Notes: generated by a model from the sequence alone, not told the origin. Shown: positions 1-7,160, counted from the stretch's first letter. The stretch is 58,408 nt of DNA from Planctomycetota bacterium (GCA_021413735.1 JAIOPV010000031.1:1-58408); one strand, 5' to 3'. A program made the numbers and translations.

Positions 1-114
1 AAGAGCGTGATGTCATCGGAAGCATTCGTCAAGTTGGCCATGATCCAACTCATGCTCAATCGGCTGGAACCCAAAAACGTGGACGCTGAGTTCCACTACC
101 ATTTGGCGGCTTAA
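1..114 (+). CDS. C-terminal fragment of an IS transposase
   Basis: The frame open from base 1 encodes 37 residues ending HYHLAA and a TAA stop; the rest of the gene lies outside the window. The segment SSEAFVKLAMIQLMLNRLEP resembles the tail of DDE transposases of small insertion sequences in planctomycetes. That is recognition from memory rather than a search, and no catalytic residue is in view. Its position at the edge of a region with two integrases and another broken transposase supports a mobile-element origin. It could also be the end of an unrelated helical protein. Confidence 0.5.
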   Translation, partial: KSVMSSEAFVKLAMIQLMLNRLEPKNVDAEFHYHLAA

Positions 115-304
115 ACCGACATATGGGACAGCCTCTCAGTGACGAAAGTCGAAACCAATTCAACACTTCAGACAGTTTACAATATCGAGTAATTGTGGGT
201 AATAGATAGGGTTCAACCCCGGGACTGCCCACTCTGGAAATCTAGGGAAATGGAAAAGCCCGATTTCCTCCAGAAACGCTTGGTACAGAATCGCGGTACG
301 GAAT

Positions 305-356
305 AATACCCCTGACGAGTGCTGTGGCGCACCACCACACCTTCGGAAGGGGTATT
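305..356. repeat. Inverted repeat upstream of integrase 1
   Basis: The arms AATACCCC (305-312) and GGGGTATT (349-356) are exact reverse complements. A second small palindrome, CCTTCGGAAGG, lies at 340-350. The right arm ends four bases before the proposed ATG of the integrase at 361, so a hairpin would cover its ribosome-binding region (GGAAGGGG). Integrase 2 also has an inverted repeat touching its start. The function could be translational control or recombinase binding. The rest of 115-304 shows no supportable gene. Confidence 0.4.
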
Positions 357-360
357 TTTC

Positions 361-1554
361 ATGGCACGCGCTCCAAAACCGTGGTTCCGCGAAGACCGGC
401 AGGCGTACTTCGTCACGATCTGCGGCACCCGCCACAACCTCGGCTCAGATAAAAAAGAAGCCGACCGCCGGTTCCACGAACTGATGGCTCAGGCGGATGA
501 TGCCCACACACCATCCCCCACTATTCCCCCACAAAACTCCGCCGGACTGACGGTCGGCGAGGTATTTGAGAAGTTCCTCGACTGGTGCCAGAATCACCGC
601 GCCCCCCGCACCTACGAGTGGAACCGAAAACACATCCAACAATTCTGCGACCGTCTTAAAGTTGCTCGGACCATGCTGGCGGTTGACCTCCGCCCGTTCC
701 ACGTTGCTGAGTGGGTGGACTCGAAAGTGACCTGGGGAGCCAACCAGAAGCGCGGAGCCATCATCGCGCTCACCCGCCCATTCAACTGGGCTGCTAAACT
801 CGGGTACATCGCGGTCAGCCCAGTGCGAGGTGTTGAGAAGCCGACGCCAACGAAACGGGACAGCCGGATGACGCCGGCAGATTTTGAGACGCTCCTGTCG
901 CGTGTGAAGGACGATCAGTTCCGCGATTTGCTCGTCTTTGCCTTCGAGGCTGGTTGTCGCCCGCAAGAAGCCCGAAGGATCGAGGCCCGCCACCTGAAAC
1001 TCGATCAGCACCGGATCGAAATCCCGCCTGTGGAGTCGAAGGGCAAGAAACGGTGGCGGGTGATCTACCTGTCGGATAAGGCCGTCGCACTCGTTTCACG
1101 GCTCGCGGCAAACCGACCGACGGGTGCGCTATTCCTGAACACGGACGGCAACCCGTGGAAAGCCCAAGCGGTGGTGTGTCGGTTTCAACGGTTGTTGGTT
1201 AAGCTGTCTGGGCCGGAAGTCGATCTCCCGAAACTCCCCCGGTACGATCATAGGAAGTACCAGGACGCGACGGAACTCGCCGCCGCGCGGAAAGAGCATC
1301 AAGAGAAGTTGGTAGCTTTACGAAAGAAGCGGGCGTCACTCGCGAGGCAGGGTGACCGCCGGTTCGCGATGTACGATCTTCGACACTGCTTCGCGACCCG
1401 GAAACTGAAGGAAGGTCACGACCCCATCACGGTCGCAACCCTTCTCGGCCACAAGGACGCATCAATGTTGTGCAAACACTACGTAGGTGTTACGCAGTGT
1501 GTCACATTGGGTAGTTTACGCTTGGTTTTCGGGCTGGCGTACAATCAGGCATGA
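361..1554 (+). CDS. Tyrosine recombinase / phage-type integrase, C-terminus altered
   Basis: Site-specific recombinase of the tyrosine integrase family. I chose the ATG at 361 because GGAAGGGG precedes it, although the frame is open to 319. The N-terminal half (about residues 1-160) fits a SAM-like core-binding domain. The catalytic half shows the first Arg in EAGCRPQEARR, then LRHCFATRK (His-x-x-Arg region), LLGHKD, and the nucleophile Tyr in KHYVGV. After the Tyr, family members usually continue with a conserved helix. Here the reading frame instead runs into sequence just upstream of the next transposase gene, whose ATG overlaps this stop by four bases. The IS probably inserted right after the Tyr codon and replaced the tail, so activity is doubtful. 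Confidence 0.8.
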   Translation: MARAPKPWFREDRQAYFVTICGTRHNLGSDKKEADRRFHELMAQADDAHTPSPTIPPQNSAGLTVGEVFEKFLDWCQNHRAPRTYEWNRKHIQQFCDRLKVARTMLAVDLRPFHVAEWVDSKVTWGANQKRGAIIALTRPFNWAAKLGYIAVSPVRGVEKPTPTKRDSRMTPADFETLLSRVKDDQFRDLLVFAFEAGCRPQEARRIEARHLKLDQHRIEIPPVESKGKKRWRVIYLSDKAVALVSRLAANRPTGALFLNTDGNPWKAQAVVCRFQRLLVKLSGPEVDLPKLPRYDHRKYQDATELAAARKEHQEKLVALRKKRASLARQGDRRFAMYDLRHCFATRKLKEGHDPITVATLLGHKDASMLCKHYVGVTQCVTLGSLRLVFGLAYNQA

Positions 1555-2388
1555 GTGCTCCCAAAGTCCACCCGAATGATTACATCGATTTCCTGATCGC
1601 GACGCCGAAGCTGTGCTCTGCCACGGAGGCCGCCCGCGTGCAACCCGACCAGCCCGATCCTCCGGCCCACGACGCCTTTACCCGACTGCTGGACCCTAGA
1701 CAAGCCCTACGCCAAGTCCATCGAGTTGGTCACCCGACACTGGTCCGGCAAGCACCACGCGGTGGTCAAGGGGATCAACTTGGTGTCCCTGTTGTGGACG
1801 GACGGGGACCGCAACATCCCCTGCGATTACCGGGTCTACGACAAGGCCGACGGGGCGACCAAGAACGACCACTTCGTCGCCATGATCCGCACCGCCCACG
1901 GACGCGGGTTCAAGCCCCGATGCGTCGCGTTCGACGGCTGGTACAGCAGCCTGGAGAACCTCAAGTTGATCCGGTCGTTCGAGTGGACTTGGCTGACTCG
2001 GTTGAAGTCGAACCGACTGGTGAACCTCAACCGTCAGGGCACTCGGGCGTTGAAGGACACGGCGATTGCGGTGACGGGTACGGAGGTGTGGTTGCCGGGG
2101 TATGGTTTGGTGAAGGTATTCGGGATAGTCGCCCCAGACGGCGACATCGCATACTGGGCCACGAACGATCCGGCGATGTGTGACCTGACGCGGTTGCAGT
2201 TCGCGGAGTTCTCCTGGGCCATCGAACATTACCACCGAGGAATCAAGCAATGTACGGGGATCGAGCGGTGCCAGTGCCGCTCGGCCAAGGCGCAGCGGAA
2301 CCACATCGGGCTGGCTCTGCGAGCGTTCTTGCGTTTCGAGGCTCAATTTTGTGCCCACAAAAATGGGTGGCGTGACCGGCACGGCTGA
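1551..2388 (+). pseudogene. Decayed DDE transposase (IS701/IS4-like)
   Basis: Two reading frames together make one transposase. The first (from ATG 1551) gives MSAPKVHPNDYIDFLIATPK and continues to TRLL near 1690. The second, offset frame picks up at LDKPYAKSIELVTRHWSG near 1696 and runs to 2388. In complete relatives a stretch containing the first catalytic Asp (LDDTTLDKPYA) joins these parts, so there is an internal deletion of roughly 90 bp that also shifts the frame. The second part retains FDGWYSSLENLK and the EHYHRGIKQ segment typical of IS4/IS701-type transposases. The C-terminus stops soon after RNHIGLALRAF and is shorter than usual, so the right end is also lost. No matching terminal inverted repeat was found. 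The element is inactive. Confidence 0.8.
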
Positions 2389-2391
2389 GGG

Positions 2392-2491
2392 GGCCATTAC
2401 CGCAGATTGGGGTAGAGTTTCGGTGGCACGAAAATGGCCATTACCGCAGATTGGGGTACAGTTTCGCGGGCACGAAAATGGCCACGAAAAT
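2392..2491. repeat. 44-bp tandem direct repeat, 2.3 copies
   Basis: The unit beginning GGCCATTACCGCAGATTGGG occupies 2392-2435 and is repeated at 2436-2479 with three or four base differences. A 12-base partial copy (GGCCACGAAAAT) follows at 2480-2491. It abuts the truncated end of the decayed transposase. No coding role is seen. It may be a duplicated remnant of an element end or a recombination scar. Confidence 0.8.
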
Positions 2492-2497
2492 GACACA

Positions 2498-2527
2498 GCC
2501 CGCGTCGTTCAAGTGAACAACGCGGGC
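2498..2527 (-). terminator. Hairpin, family C, after the small gene at 2571
   Basis: GCCCGCGTCGTTC, a four-base loop AAGT, and GAACAACGCGGGC form a 13-bp stem with one mismatch. It lies 44 bp beyond the stop of the minus-strand gene 2571-2810. The CACAGCCCGCG prefix is shared with hairpins at 3774 and 4471. There is no clear T-run. Confidence 0.5.
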
Positions 2528-2570
2528 CGCTTGGTATGTCGCTGGCTTGTCTCGCTCGACACTCCACAAT

Positions 2571-2810
2571 TCACGCTGGATACTTCCCTTCGGGGTCGGG
2601 TAGCCGAGCCGCTTCCAAGAGCTTCTCACGCCCGCTGTGCATCAGGTTCACGAGGTTGGTCACCTGATCGTCTGTCGCGCCAAGAGGGGCTTGGTCAGAA
2701 GCCGCCCTCGCTAGATGCCCTCCCCAACGGTCCATTCTCGCCGCCAAATCGGGGCCGGAAATTGCGGCCAAGTCAGCCAGCGCGATAAACGCCCGAATGT
2801 GATCGTCCAT
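2571..2810 (-). CDS. Small hypothetical protein (79 aa)
   Basis: The ATG at 2810 follows GGAGA with suitable spacing, and the frame gives a 79-residue, helical, acidic protein (MDDHIRAFIALADLAAISG... ending EGKYPA). It has no signal peptide or membrane segment and I do not recognise a family. The frame stays open upstream to 3005, but that part reads as unrelated Cys/Arg-rich sequence and is probably not coding. A hairpin follows the stop. It lies between the decayed IS and a secreted-protein gene, all on the mobile island, so it is likely a cargo gene. The upstream bases 2811-3015 contain no other gene I can support. Confidence 0.45.
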   Translation of the reverse strand: MDDHIRAFIALADLAAISGPDLAARMDRWGGHLARAASDQAPLGATDDQVTNLVNLMHSGREKLLEAARLPDPEGKYPA

Positions 2811-3015
2811 CGCAGTCTCCGTCGGTGATGTCCGGCCCACAGGCTGCGGGCCGCTTGATTGTTCACGCTTGCTCACTCGCGGGTACCGCTCAAGGTCGCC
2901 GCGTCCTTCAACAGCACATCGACCGACACATCCAACCGCAACGAGGCAAGTTCGTTGTGGCGACCACCGAGCGAACCGACATCGCGGGCACGGCAGAAGC
3001 ACCACGCTGGGAAAA

Positions 3016-3414
3016 TCATTCTGTGGAGGGAAGAATGATGTTAATTTTGAGATTCACTCTTTCGTTTGTTGCTGTGGACTGAAGTTTTCCTATCGCGATA
3101 TTCAATACGCCGACAGACGTATCTTTTGGATAAGGAATGACAATTCTAAGTTTACTGTCACCATTCTCAGCTTCGGCTTTGCAGTAGAACCCTAAGTTAG
3201 CATCTGGAACAAACCGACCGGACGAATTCATGAATGTTCCATCCGGCAGAAGGGCCAAGTGGATAACATTTTTAAATCCGTCAGCATTAACATGGACTTC
3301 TGATTTAAAGGCCAATTTTGCCTGATTCGCCGGCCTCGGAGCAGGTGCGACCCGATCACTGAGTGAGGGAGAGAGAAACGTTGAGACCACAAGTATTGTG
3401 TACAATGCCACCAT
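3016..3414 (-). CDS. Small secreted hypothetical protein (about 132 aa)
   Basis: The frame gives a short hydrophobic N-terminus (MVALYTILVVSTFLSPSLS) that fits a Sec signal peptide. A beta-rich mature part of about 110 residues follows, with segments such as VIHLALLPDGTFMNSSGRF and LNIAIGKLQSTATNERVNLK. GGAGA lies six bases before the ATG at 3414; a GTG one codon upstream (3417) is an alternative. Base composition is clearly richer in A and T than the rest of the window, consistent with recent acquisition. The stop of a short upstream frame (TAG at 3417-3419) lies directly before the start. No family is recognised; it may act outside the cytoplasmic membrane. Confidence 0.5.
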   Translation of the reverse strand: MVALYTILVVSTFLSPSLSDRVAPAPRPANQAKLAFKSEVHVNADGFKNVIHLALLPDGTFMNSSGRFVPDANLGFYCKAEAENGDSKLRIVIPYPKDTSVGVLNIAIGKLQSTATNERVNLKINIILPSTE

Positions 3415-3416
3415 CA

Positions 3417-3551
3417 CTAATCTCCGTTTTTAGATAGCTCTTCCTTTTGGATGCGGGCCAGCATTTCCCATGCGGCAATGGGTTCTTCCCCGCTTCGGAG
3501 AGTGGAGTTCGCCAATAATCTCAAGAAGTGGTGCCGCTGGCACGGGTGCAT
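3417..3551 (-). CDS. Possible short upstream gene (44 aa)
   Basis: From the ATG at 3551 the frame reads MHPCQRHHFLRLL... and ends EEPIAAWEMLARIQKEELSKNGD. The second half has a helical, charged composition typical of real protein. Its TAG stop directly abuts the start of the secreted-protein gene, suggesting translational coupling. A second minus frame across 3530-3690 reads HPNNCHCVRCTRASG, a Cys-His cluster, and the two frames overlap. This may therefore be a frameshifted remnant of one longer gene. No ribosome-binding site is clear. The rest up to 3773 has no supportable gene. Confidence 0.25.
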   Translation of the reverse strand: MHPCQRHHFLRLLANSTLRSGEEPIAAWEMLARIQKEELSKNGD

Positions 3552-3773
3552 CTCACGCAATGGCAGTTGTTGGGATGAGCATTTCCAAACTGACCCAAGT
3601 CTACGCGTTTAGGGAAATAAAAGCACTTCAAAACTGGCTCGATAATGAACACTCGACCAGTACAAGCACTACCTACGATCCTCTGCGAGTCAAATTCGTT
3701 TCACTGGAGCGTTCCGATGGTCAAAGACATCGTTCGTTCATTGGATTGAGTTTTCCGTGGCGTCGGAGAACAA

Positions 3774-3821
3774 CAACGCCACAGCCCGCGAGTTTGGTCG
3801 GACTCGCGGGCTGTGGCGTTG
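3774..3821 (-). terminator. Perfect 20-bp hairpin, family C
   Basis: CAACGCCACAGCCCGCGAGT (3774-3793) and its exact complement (3802-3821) enclose an eight-base loop. It lies 26 bp past the stop of the minus-strand gene 3847-4335. It shares the CACAGCCCGCG arm and the following GGCGTTGACGT with the hairpin at 4471. No T-run follows. Confidence 0.55.
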
Positions 3822-3846
3822 ACGTTGGTTGTTGGCTGTGGGCTGC

Positions 3847-4335
3847 TCACTCCCCCCGTTTCCGTTCCCGATCCCACACCCACTCCCGACAGCCGGGATG
3901 CCGCTTGCCGAAAAACGGGTACGGGTGCAGGCCCGCCCGACGCCAAGGCTCAGCCCTCGCCTCACAATCACACAGTGTGGGCACAACGAAACGCTTGGCG
4001 GACAGGCACTCGAAACAGGGTTTGTATTTCCCCACTAGTTCGCCGCGAGCAATGGCGCGGTCACGCAGCTTCTGGTACTTCCGCAAAAGTGGTACTTCAT
4101 CGTTCATGCTCCCGACGCCGGCAGACCGCCAACCCCCGACGTAGAAGGCGATGCAACATTCAGGGATGCCCGAATGCAGGCCGCACTCGATGTCCCAAAC
4201 GACAGAAACAACCTCGTTCGGGCTAAACCCGACTCCGAGCTTGGTCGCAAGGGCGACCGTAGCACACGGGATTATCCTGGTGTCACTGATCGCGGGCTGC
4301 TTGGGCCTGGGCTTGGGTTTGGTGGGCTTGGCCAC
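3847..4335 (-). CDS. Cysteine-rich hypothetical protein (162 aa)
   Basis: GTG start at 4335; the first 12 residues are a basic, proline-rich leader (AKPTKPKPRPKQP). The body contains conserved-looking Cys and His: WDIECGLHSGIPECCIAFY, then YKPCFECLSAKR, then LCDCEAR, then FGKRHPGCREW near the end. The spacing of CxxC, CxC and HxxxC pairs suggests a metal-binding (zinc or iron-sulfur) protein. No transmembrane segment or signal peptide is present, so it is probably cytoplasmic. It is flanked downstream by a perfect hairpin and upstream by a 12-bp palindrome. I do not recognise the family; the DNA context makes a mobile-island cargo role likely. Confidence 0.55.
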   Translation of the reverse strand: MAKPTKPKPRPKQPAISDTRIIPCATVALATKLGVGFSPNEVVSVVWDIECGLHSGIPECCIAFYVGGWRSAGVGSMNDEVPLLRKYQKLRDRAIARGELVGKYKPCFECLSAKRFVVPTLCDCEARAEPWRRAGLHPYPFFGKRHPGCREWVWDRERKRGE

Positions 4336-4366
4336 GGGTCAAAATCCTGGAGGGTGGGGGGTGAAG

Positions 4367-4378
4367 GAGTGTACACTC
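4367..4378. promoter_or_regulatory. Candidate operator palindrome
   Basis: GAGTGTACACTC is a perfect 12-bp palindrome, 32 bp upstream of the GTG start of the cysteine-rich gene on the minus strand. This is where a repressor could overlap a promoter. No matching site was noticed elsewhere, so it rests on symmetry alone. Confidence 0.25.
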
Positions 4379-4470
4379 TCCCCCTGTGAGGCTATGCGTG
4401 CGAGGAGCGCGCGACTTCCCGGAATTTTCCATTTTGTGAATCGCCTAGAAATGTACGGGGGAATGGCACA

Positions 4471-4498
4471 GCCCGCGAATCTGGTGAGGCTCGCGGGC
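4471..4498. terminator. Hairpin, family C, third copy
   Basis: GCCCGCGA and TCGCGGGC form an eight-bp stem with a 12-base loop. CACAGCCCGCG on the left and GGCGTTGACGTCGG on the right match the flanks of the 3774-3821 hairpin. No gene ends beside it. It lies just before the HTH gene at 4517. Confidence 0.4.
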
Positions 4499-4516
4499 GT
4501 CTGGCGTTGACGTCGG

Positions 4517-5071
4517 TTGGATTCGATCAGTGACACCGCGTTGTCACCGGAGTGGACTTTCTTTTCCTGTGGCGACGCACTAGCGTCAAGTATCGCCCCG
4601 ACATACGAGACGTCAGCCGTGACCCACACTGCACTCGAAGAACTTGACTGCGAGTTCAGGACGTGGACGCCAGAAAAAGCACAACTGGCCATCACTCGAC
4701 CCAAGCGGCGCAAGCTTGTGCCGATTAAACATGAGTTTGAGACAGATGGTATACCGATGATCGCCACGATTTGGATGGCACCGCGTGAGGCGGCTAAATG
4801 GCAGCCGCCCAAGACGCCCAAGCCCCGTCCGGCAGACCGGCCGGCGAACCTCATCGACATCAACGAAGCGGCCATGATGGTTGGTCTTGCAACCGGCAGC
4901 CTGAGAAAACGCATTACCGAATCTGGGGGCAGGATGATTTGGCATCGGCTCGGACGGCAACCTGGAAATCCGCCGCTATACAAACGCGACAAGTTTCAGG
5001 AGTGGTTTGAAAGTGCGGCCAACGTCGCACCACCGCGCACGAAAGCAGATCGCAAGAAACGAAAGCGTTGA
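4517..5071 (+). CDS. Helix-turn-helix protein, possible excisionase/accessory factor
   Basis: The C-terminal third contains LIDINEAAMMVGLATGSLRKRI followed by WHRLGRQPGNPPLYKRDKFQEWFES. This is the layout of MerR/AlpA-like helix-turn-helix proteins such as excisionases: a two-helix DNA reader and a short wing, then a basic tail KADRKKRKR. Residues 1-100 (from TTG 4517) are of unknown function. GTG 4619 and ATG 4757 are alternative starts, and the last would leave only the DNA-binding part. The gene ends one base before an inverted repeat that leads into integrase 2, so it is likely co-transcribed and could control direction of recombination. That role is inferred from position. Confidence 0.5.
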   Translation: MDSISDTALSPEWTFFSCGDALASSIAPTYETSAVTHTALEELDCEFRTWTPEKAQLAITRPKRRKLVPIKHEFETDGIPMIATIWMAPREAAKWQPPKTPKPRPADRPANLIDINEAAMMVGLATGSLRKRITESGGRMIWHRLGRQPGNPPLYKRDKFQEWFESAANVAPPRTKADRKKRKR

Positions 5072-5145
5072 CGTGACAGTTATGGGGCTTTAGAGTTTAC
5101 TTAGATTGCAAACAGATCCGAAAGCCCCATAACTGGATTGTCACG
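5072..5145. repeat. Inverted repeat abutting integrase 2 start
   Basis: CAGTTATGGGGCTTT (5077-5091) and its exact complement (5121-5135) are separated by 29 bp. An outer pair CGTGACA/TGTCACG extends the symmetry to 5072 and 5145. The GTG start of the integrase uses the last base. The core GTTATGGGGC is repeated in both orientations after the gene (6362-6393). Possible roles are autoregulation, translational masking or recombinase binding. Confidence 0.7.
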
Positions 5146-6356
5146 TGGCACGACCCGCAGAAAATCTACTCCCACTTCCCGACGGTCGCCGCGTCGCAGC
5201 CAGCCTCAAGCAAAAGAAGTGGAAAGAGAACGACGTGCAGGTGTCGGGCGAAGTGTGGCACGTCAAATTCCCCGACCCACTCAACCCAAAGAAGTACAAA
5301 GAGGCGACGACGGGCAAGCGGACGGAAAACGAGGCGTGGATTGTAGCCGGCCAAATCGTCCTTGACGCCTACACAGCAGCCGGCCTCAAGCCGACAGCTA
5401 AAACCATCACCTGGAAGCAGGTTCACGAAGAACTCAAAAAGTCCGGTGGCAAGAAAGCGGTTAAGCTCGAACCTTCCACCCTGAATATGTACCGTTACGC
5501 GACGGACGCACTTGAACGCACTGTGCCGACCAAAGGGCCGTCAGACATCACCCCAGAAGTTGCTCGCCGGTTCGCCGCCCTGTACGAAAGCACGCCCTAC
5601 ACGCGGTCGCCGAAAGAAGGCGCGACCAAGTACACGCGAAAGCCGAAGTCCGTGGACAACACCATCCACAATCTGTCGTGCCTCTACTCCGCGCTGATCG
5701 AAAAGAAACTCGCCAGTTCCGACCCGTTCAAGGACTGCCCGCGTCCTGTTCTTGACCCCATCGAGGTTGACATTCCAAGCGAGGCGGAGTTCGAGAACTT
5801 CTTTGCGTGGGTTGATTCGTTGAATTGGGAGGTGATGTCCTGCTTTGTGAAAGTAAAAAAGGTATCAGGTAATCGCACTAAAGACCTGTGCAAGCTTCGC
5901 TCCGACCAGTTTGACCCGATTACAAACACTATCACCGTTTCGCGGACTCAGACCAAGACAAAGAAGACTCGCAAGTTTCCGATTTCAGCGAAACTCTCGA
6001 AACGCCTGAACGACATCAAAGGCAAAACGTACCTCTGGGAATCATACACGGAGTCGATCCGCGAACACACGCATGACCCCCGCGCCGCAACCGAGTTTAC
6101 GACTGACCGATTCCACTATGCGGTTCGACGACTCTTCGAGAGTTACGCGGACAAATTCCCCGACCGTGCCAGGGTCATGCCGCACGATCTGCGACGGCGA
6201 GCGATCACACTGACCGTTAAAGCATGTGGTTCGGTGGAAGCGGCTGCGGAAGCGTTAGGCTTGACCGCTGCCACGGTTCGCAAGCATCACCTTGACCGTG
6301 AGAAGGGGCTGGGCATTGAAGCTCTCAAGAAGCAAATGGTGGGAATTCTTGAGTAA
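5145..6356 (+). CDS. Tyrosine recombinase-like integrase beside tRNA-His
   Basis: 403 residues starting GTG (MARPAENLLPLPDGRR). The N-terminal 100 residues are basic, with a beta-like segment WHVKFPDPLNPKKYKEATTGK that could be an arm-binding domain. Residues of roughly 105-210 fit a core-binding SAM-like domain. The catalytic half is divergent: VSGNRTKDLCKLRSDQF gives the first Arg region, MPHDLRRRAITLTV carries H-x-L-R-R, and ALGLTAATVRKHHLDRE aligns with the LGH...Y box. In that box the usual Tyr position reads H-H (KHHLD), so the nucleophile is missing or displaced. It lies 97 bp from a tRNA gene, the classic position of an island integrase. It may be a divergent active enzyme or a decayed one. 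Confidence 0.7.
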   Translation: MARPAENLLPLPDGRRVAASLKQKKWKENDVQVSGEVWHVKFPDPLNPKKYKEATTGKRTENEAWIVAGQIVLDAYTAAGLKPTAKTITWKQVHEELKKSGGKKAVKLEPSTLNMYRYATDALERTVPTKGPSDITPEVARRFAALYESTPYTRSPKEGATKYTRKPKSVDNTIHNLSCLYSALIEKKLASSDPFKDCPRPVLDPIEVDIPSEAEFENFFAWVDSLNWEVMSCFVKVKKVSGNRTKDLCKLRSDQFDPITNTITVSRTQTKTKKTRKFPISAKLSKRLNDIKGKTYLWESYTESIREHTHDPRAATEFTTDRFHYAVRRLFESYADKFPDRARVMPHDLRRRAITLTVKACGSVEAAAEALGLTAATVRKHHLDREKGLGIEALKKQMVGILE

Positions 6357-6361
6357 CGAAA

Positions 6362-6393
6362 ATCGCCCCATAACGATGACGTTATGGGGCGAT
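6362..6393. repeat. 13-6-13 palindrome after integrase 2 (core-site-like or terminator)
   Basis: ATCGCCCCATAAC (6362-6374... allowing the first A at 6362) and GTTATGGGGCGAT (6381-6393) are perfect inverted arms around the six-base spacer GATGAC. Tyrosine-recombinase core sites typically have 9-13-bp inverted arms with a 6-8-bp spacer, and the arm shares GTTATGGGGC with the repeat at the start of the integrase. It lies six bases after the integrase stop, so an intrinsic terminator is the competing reading; only a weak T-run follows. Confidence 0.65.
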
Positions 6394-6453
6394 ATTCTGG
6401 GACGGTTTCGTTTTGGGACAGTTCTAGTTCGTCAAATTTGCTTGTTTTCTAGG

Positions 6454-6528
6454 GGTGACTGACGGGACTTGAACCCGCGACTTCTAGATCCACAATCTAG
6501 CGCTCTAACCAACTGAGCTACAGCCACC
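6454..6528 (-). tRNA. tRNA-His (GTG anticodon)
   Basis: The minus strand folds as a full cloverleaf. The acceptor stem GTGGCTG/CAGTCAC has one G-U pair and an extra 5' G opposite C73, the tRNA-His hallmark. The D arm is TAGCTCAGTTGGTTAGAGCG. The anticodon stem CTAGA/TCTAG holds the loop TTGTGGA (anticodon GTG). The T arm is CGGGTTCAAGTCCCG. CCA is not encoded. The 3' end faces integrase 2, so the gene is a likely attachment site for the island, though no direct-repeat copy of its 3' end was seen within the window. Confidence 0.95.
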
Positions 6529-7160
6529 ATCCAGAGCCGACACTCGCGCACCGGCTCCCGAATTATTCTTACCGCCTAACCGAGCCCGCGTCAACCATCG
6601 CGCACAAGCGCGTCTCGTCTCCCGCGAACAAGACCCACACTTTCCAAGCTGTGATGTCTGGTGTTTGTCTTTGTGAAAGGCTGAAACAACGGAACCGGCG
6701 CGACTGACGGGTTTCAATCACCCGTAGTCTCGCCTGCTGTTGCTCGAACTCGCACGTCAATCGCTCATTTGCCAACATTATCAGAAACAGAAAACATCGC
6801 AAACAACATCCCAATAATCATTTGAGACAAATCGACATGAATCATTACTTTATCTACTTGCAAAGTAATCTAATCGCCGATATCTTCCCTACACGACTTC
6901 AATGATGATGTTGGTCGTGATTGAGGAAAACGAGATGAGCGGACTGTTCGACCGGTACTTCCAACTCCTCGCCGGGCGCTTGCCCGGTGCCGAGTACGGA
7001 ATCATCGCAACTCCGGACGACGAGGCAACCCTCGCGACGGACACCAAGGCCATGCCCAGGGGGTGTCTTTGTCCCGGCTGTTGAGCCGGACGAGGCATCC
7101 CGATCCTGGTTGTTGCTCGGTTCAAACGATCCCGATTTCACCCTTTAACCACGATAAACC
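6529..7160. other. Gene-poor stretch between tRNA-His and the first lipoprotein gene
   Basis: No gene is supportable with confidence. A 60-codon plus-strand frame (6902-7084, ending PRGCLCPGC) has no clear ribosome-binding site or family. Its stop lies in a small hairpin CCGGCT-GTTG-AGCCGG (7074-7089). The part 6770-6900 is AT-rich and could hold promoters for the lipoprotein/DUF1559 pair on the right. Confidence 0.4.

Noticed and set aside
160..435. Minus-strand frame across the integrase 1 start
   Set aside because: It overlaps the integrase start and inverted repeat, with no ribosome-binding site or recognisable sequence.
6902..7084. Possible 60-residue gene
   Set aside because: No ribosome-binding site, no family, Cys-containing tail that reads through a small hairpin; mentioned only in the gap description.
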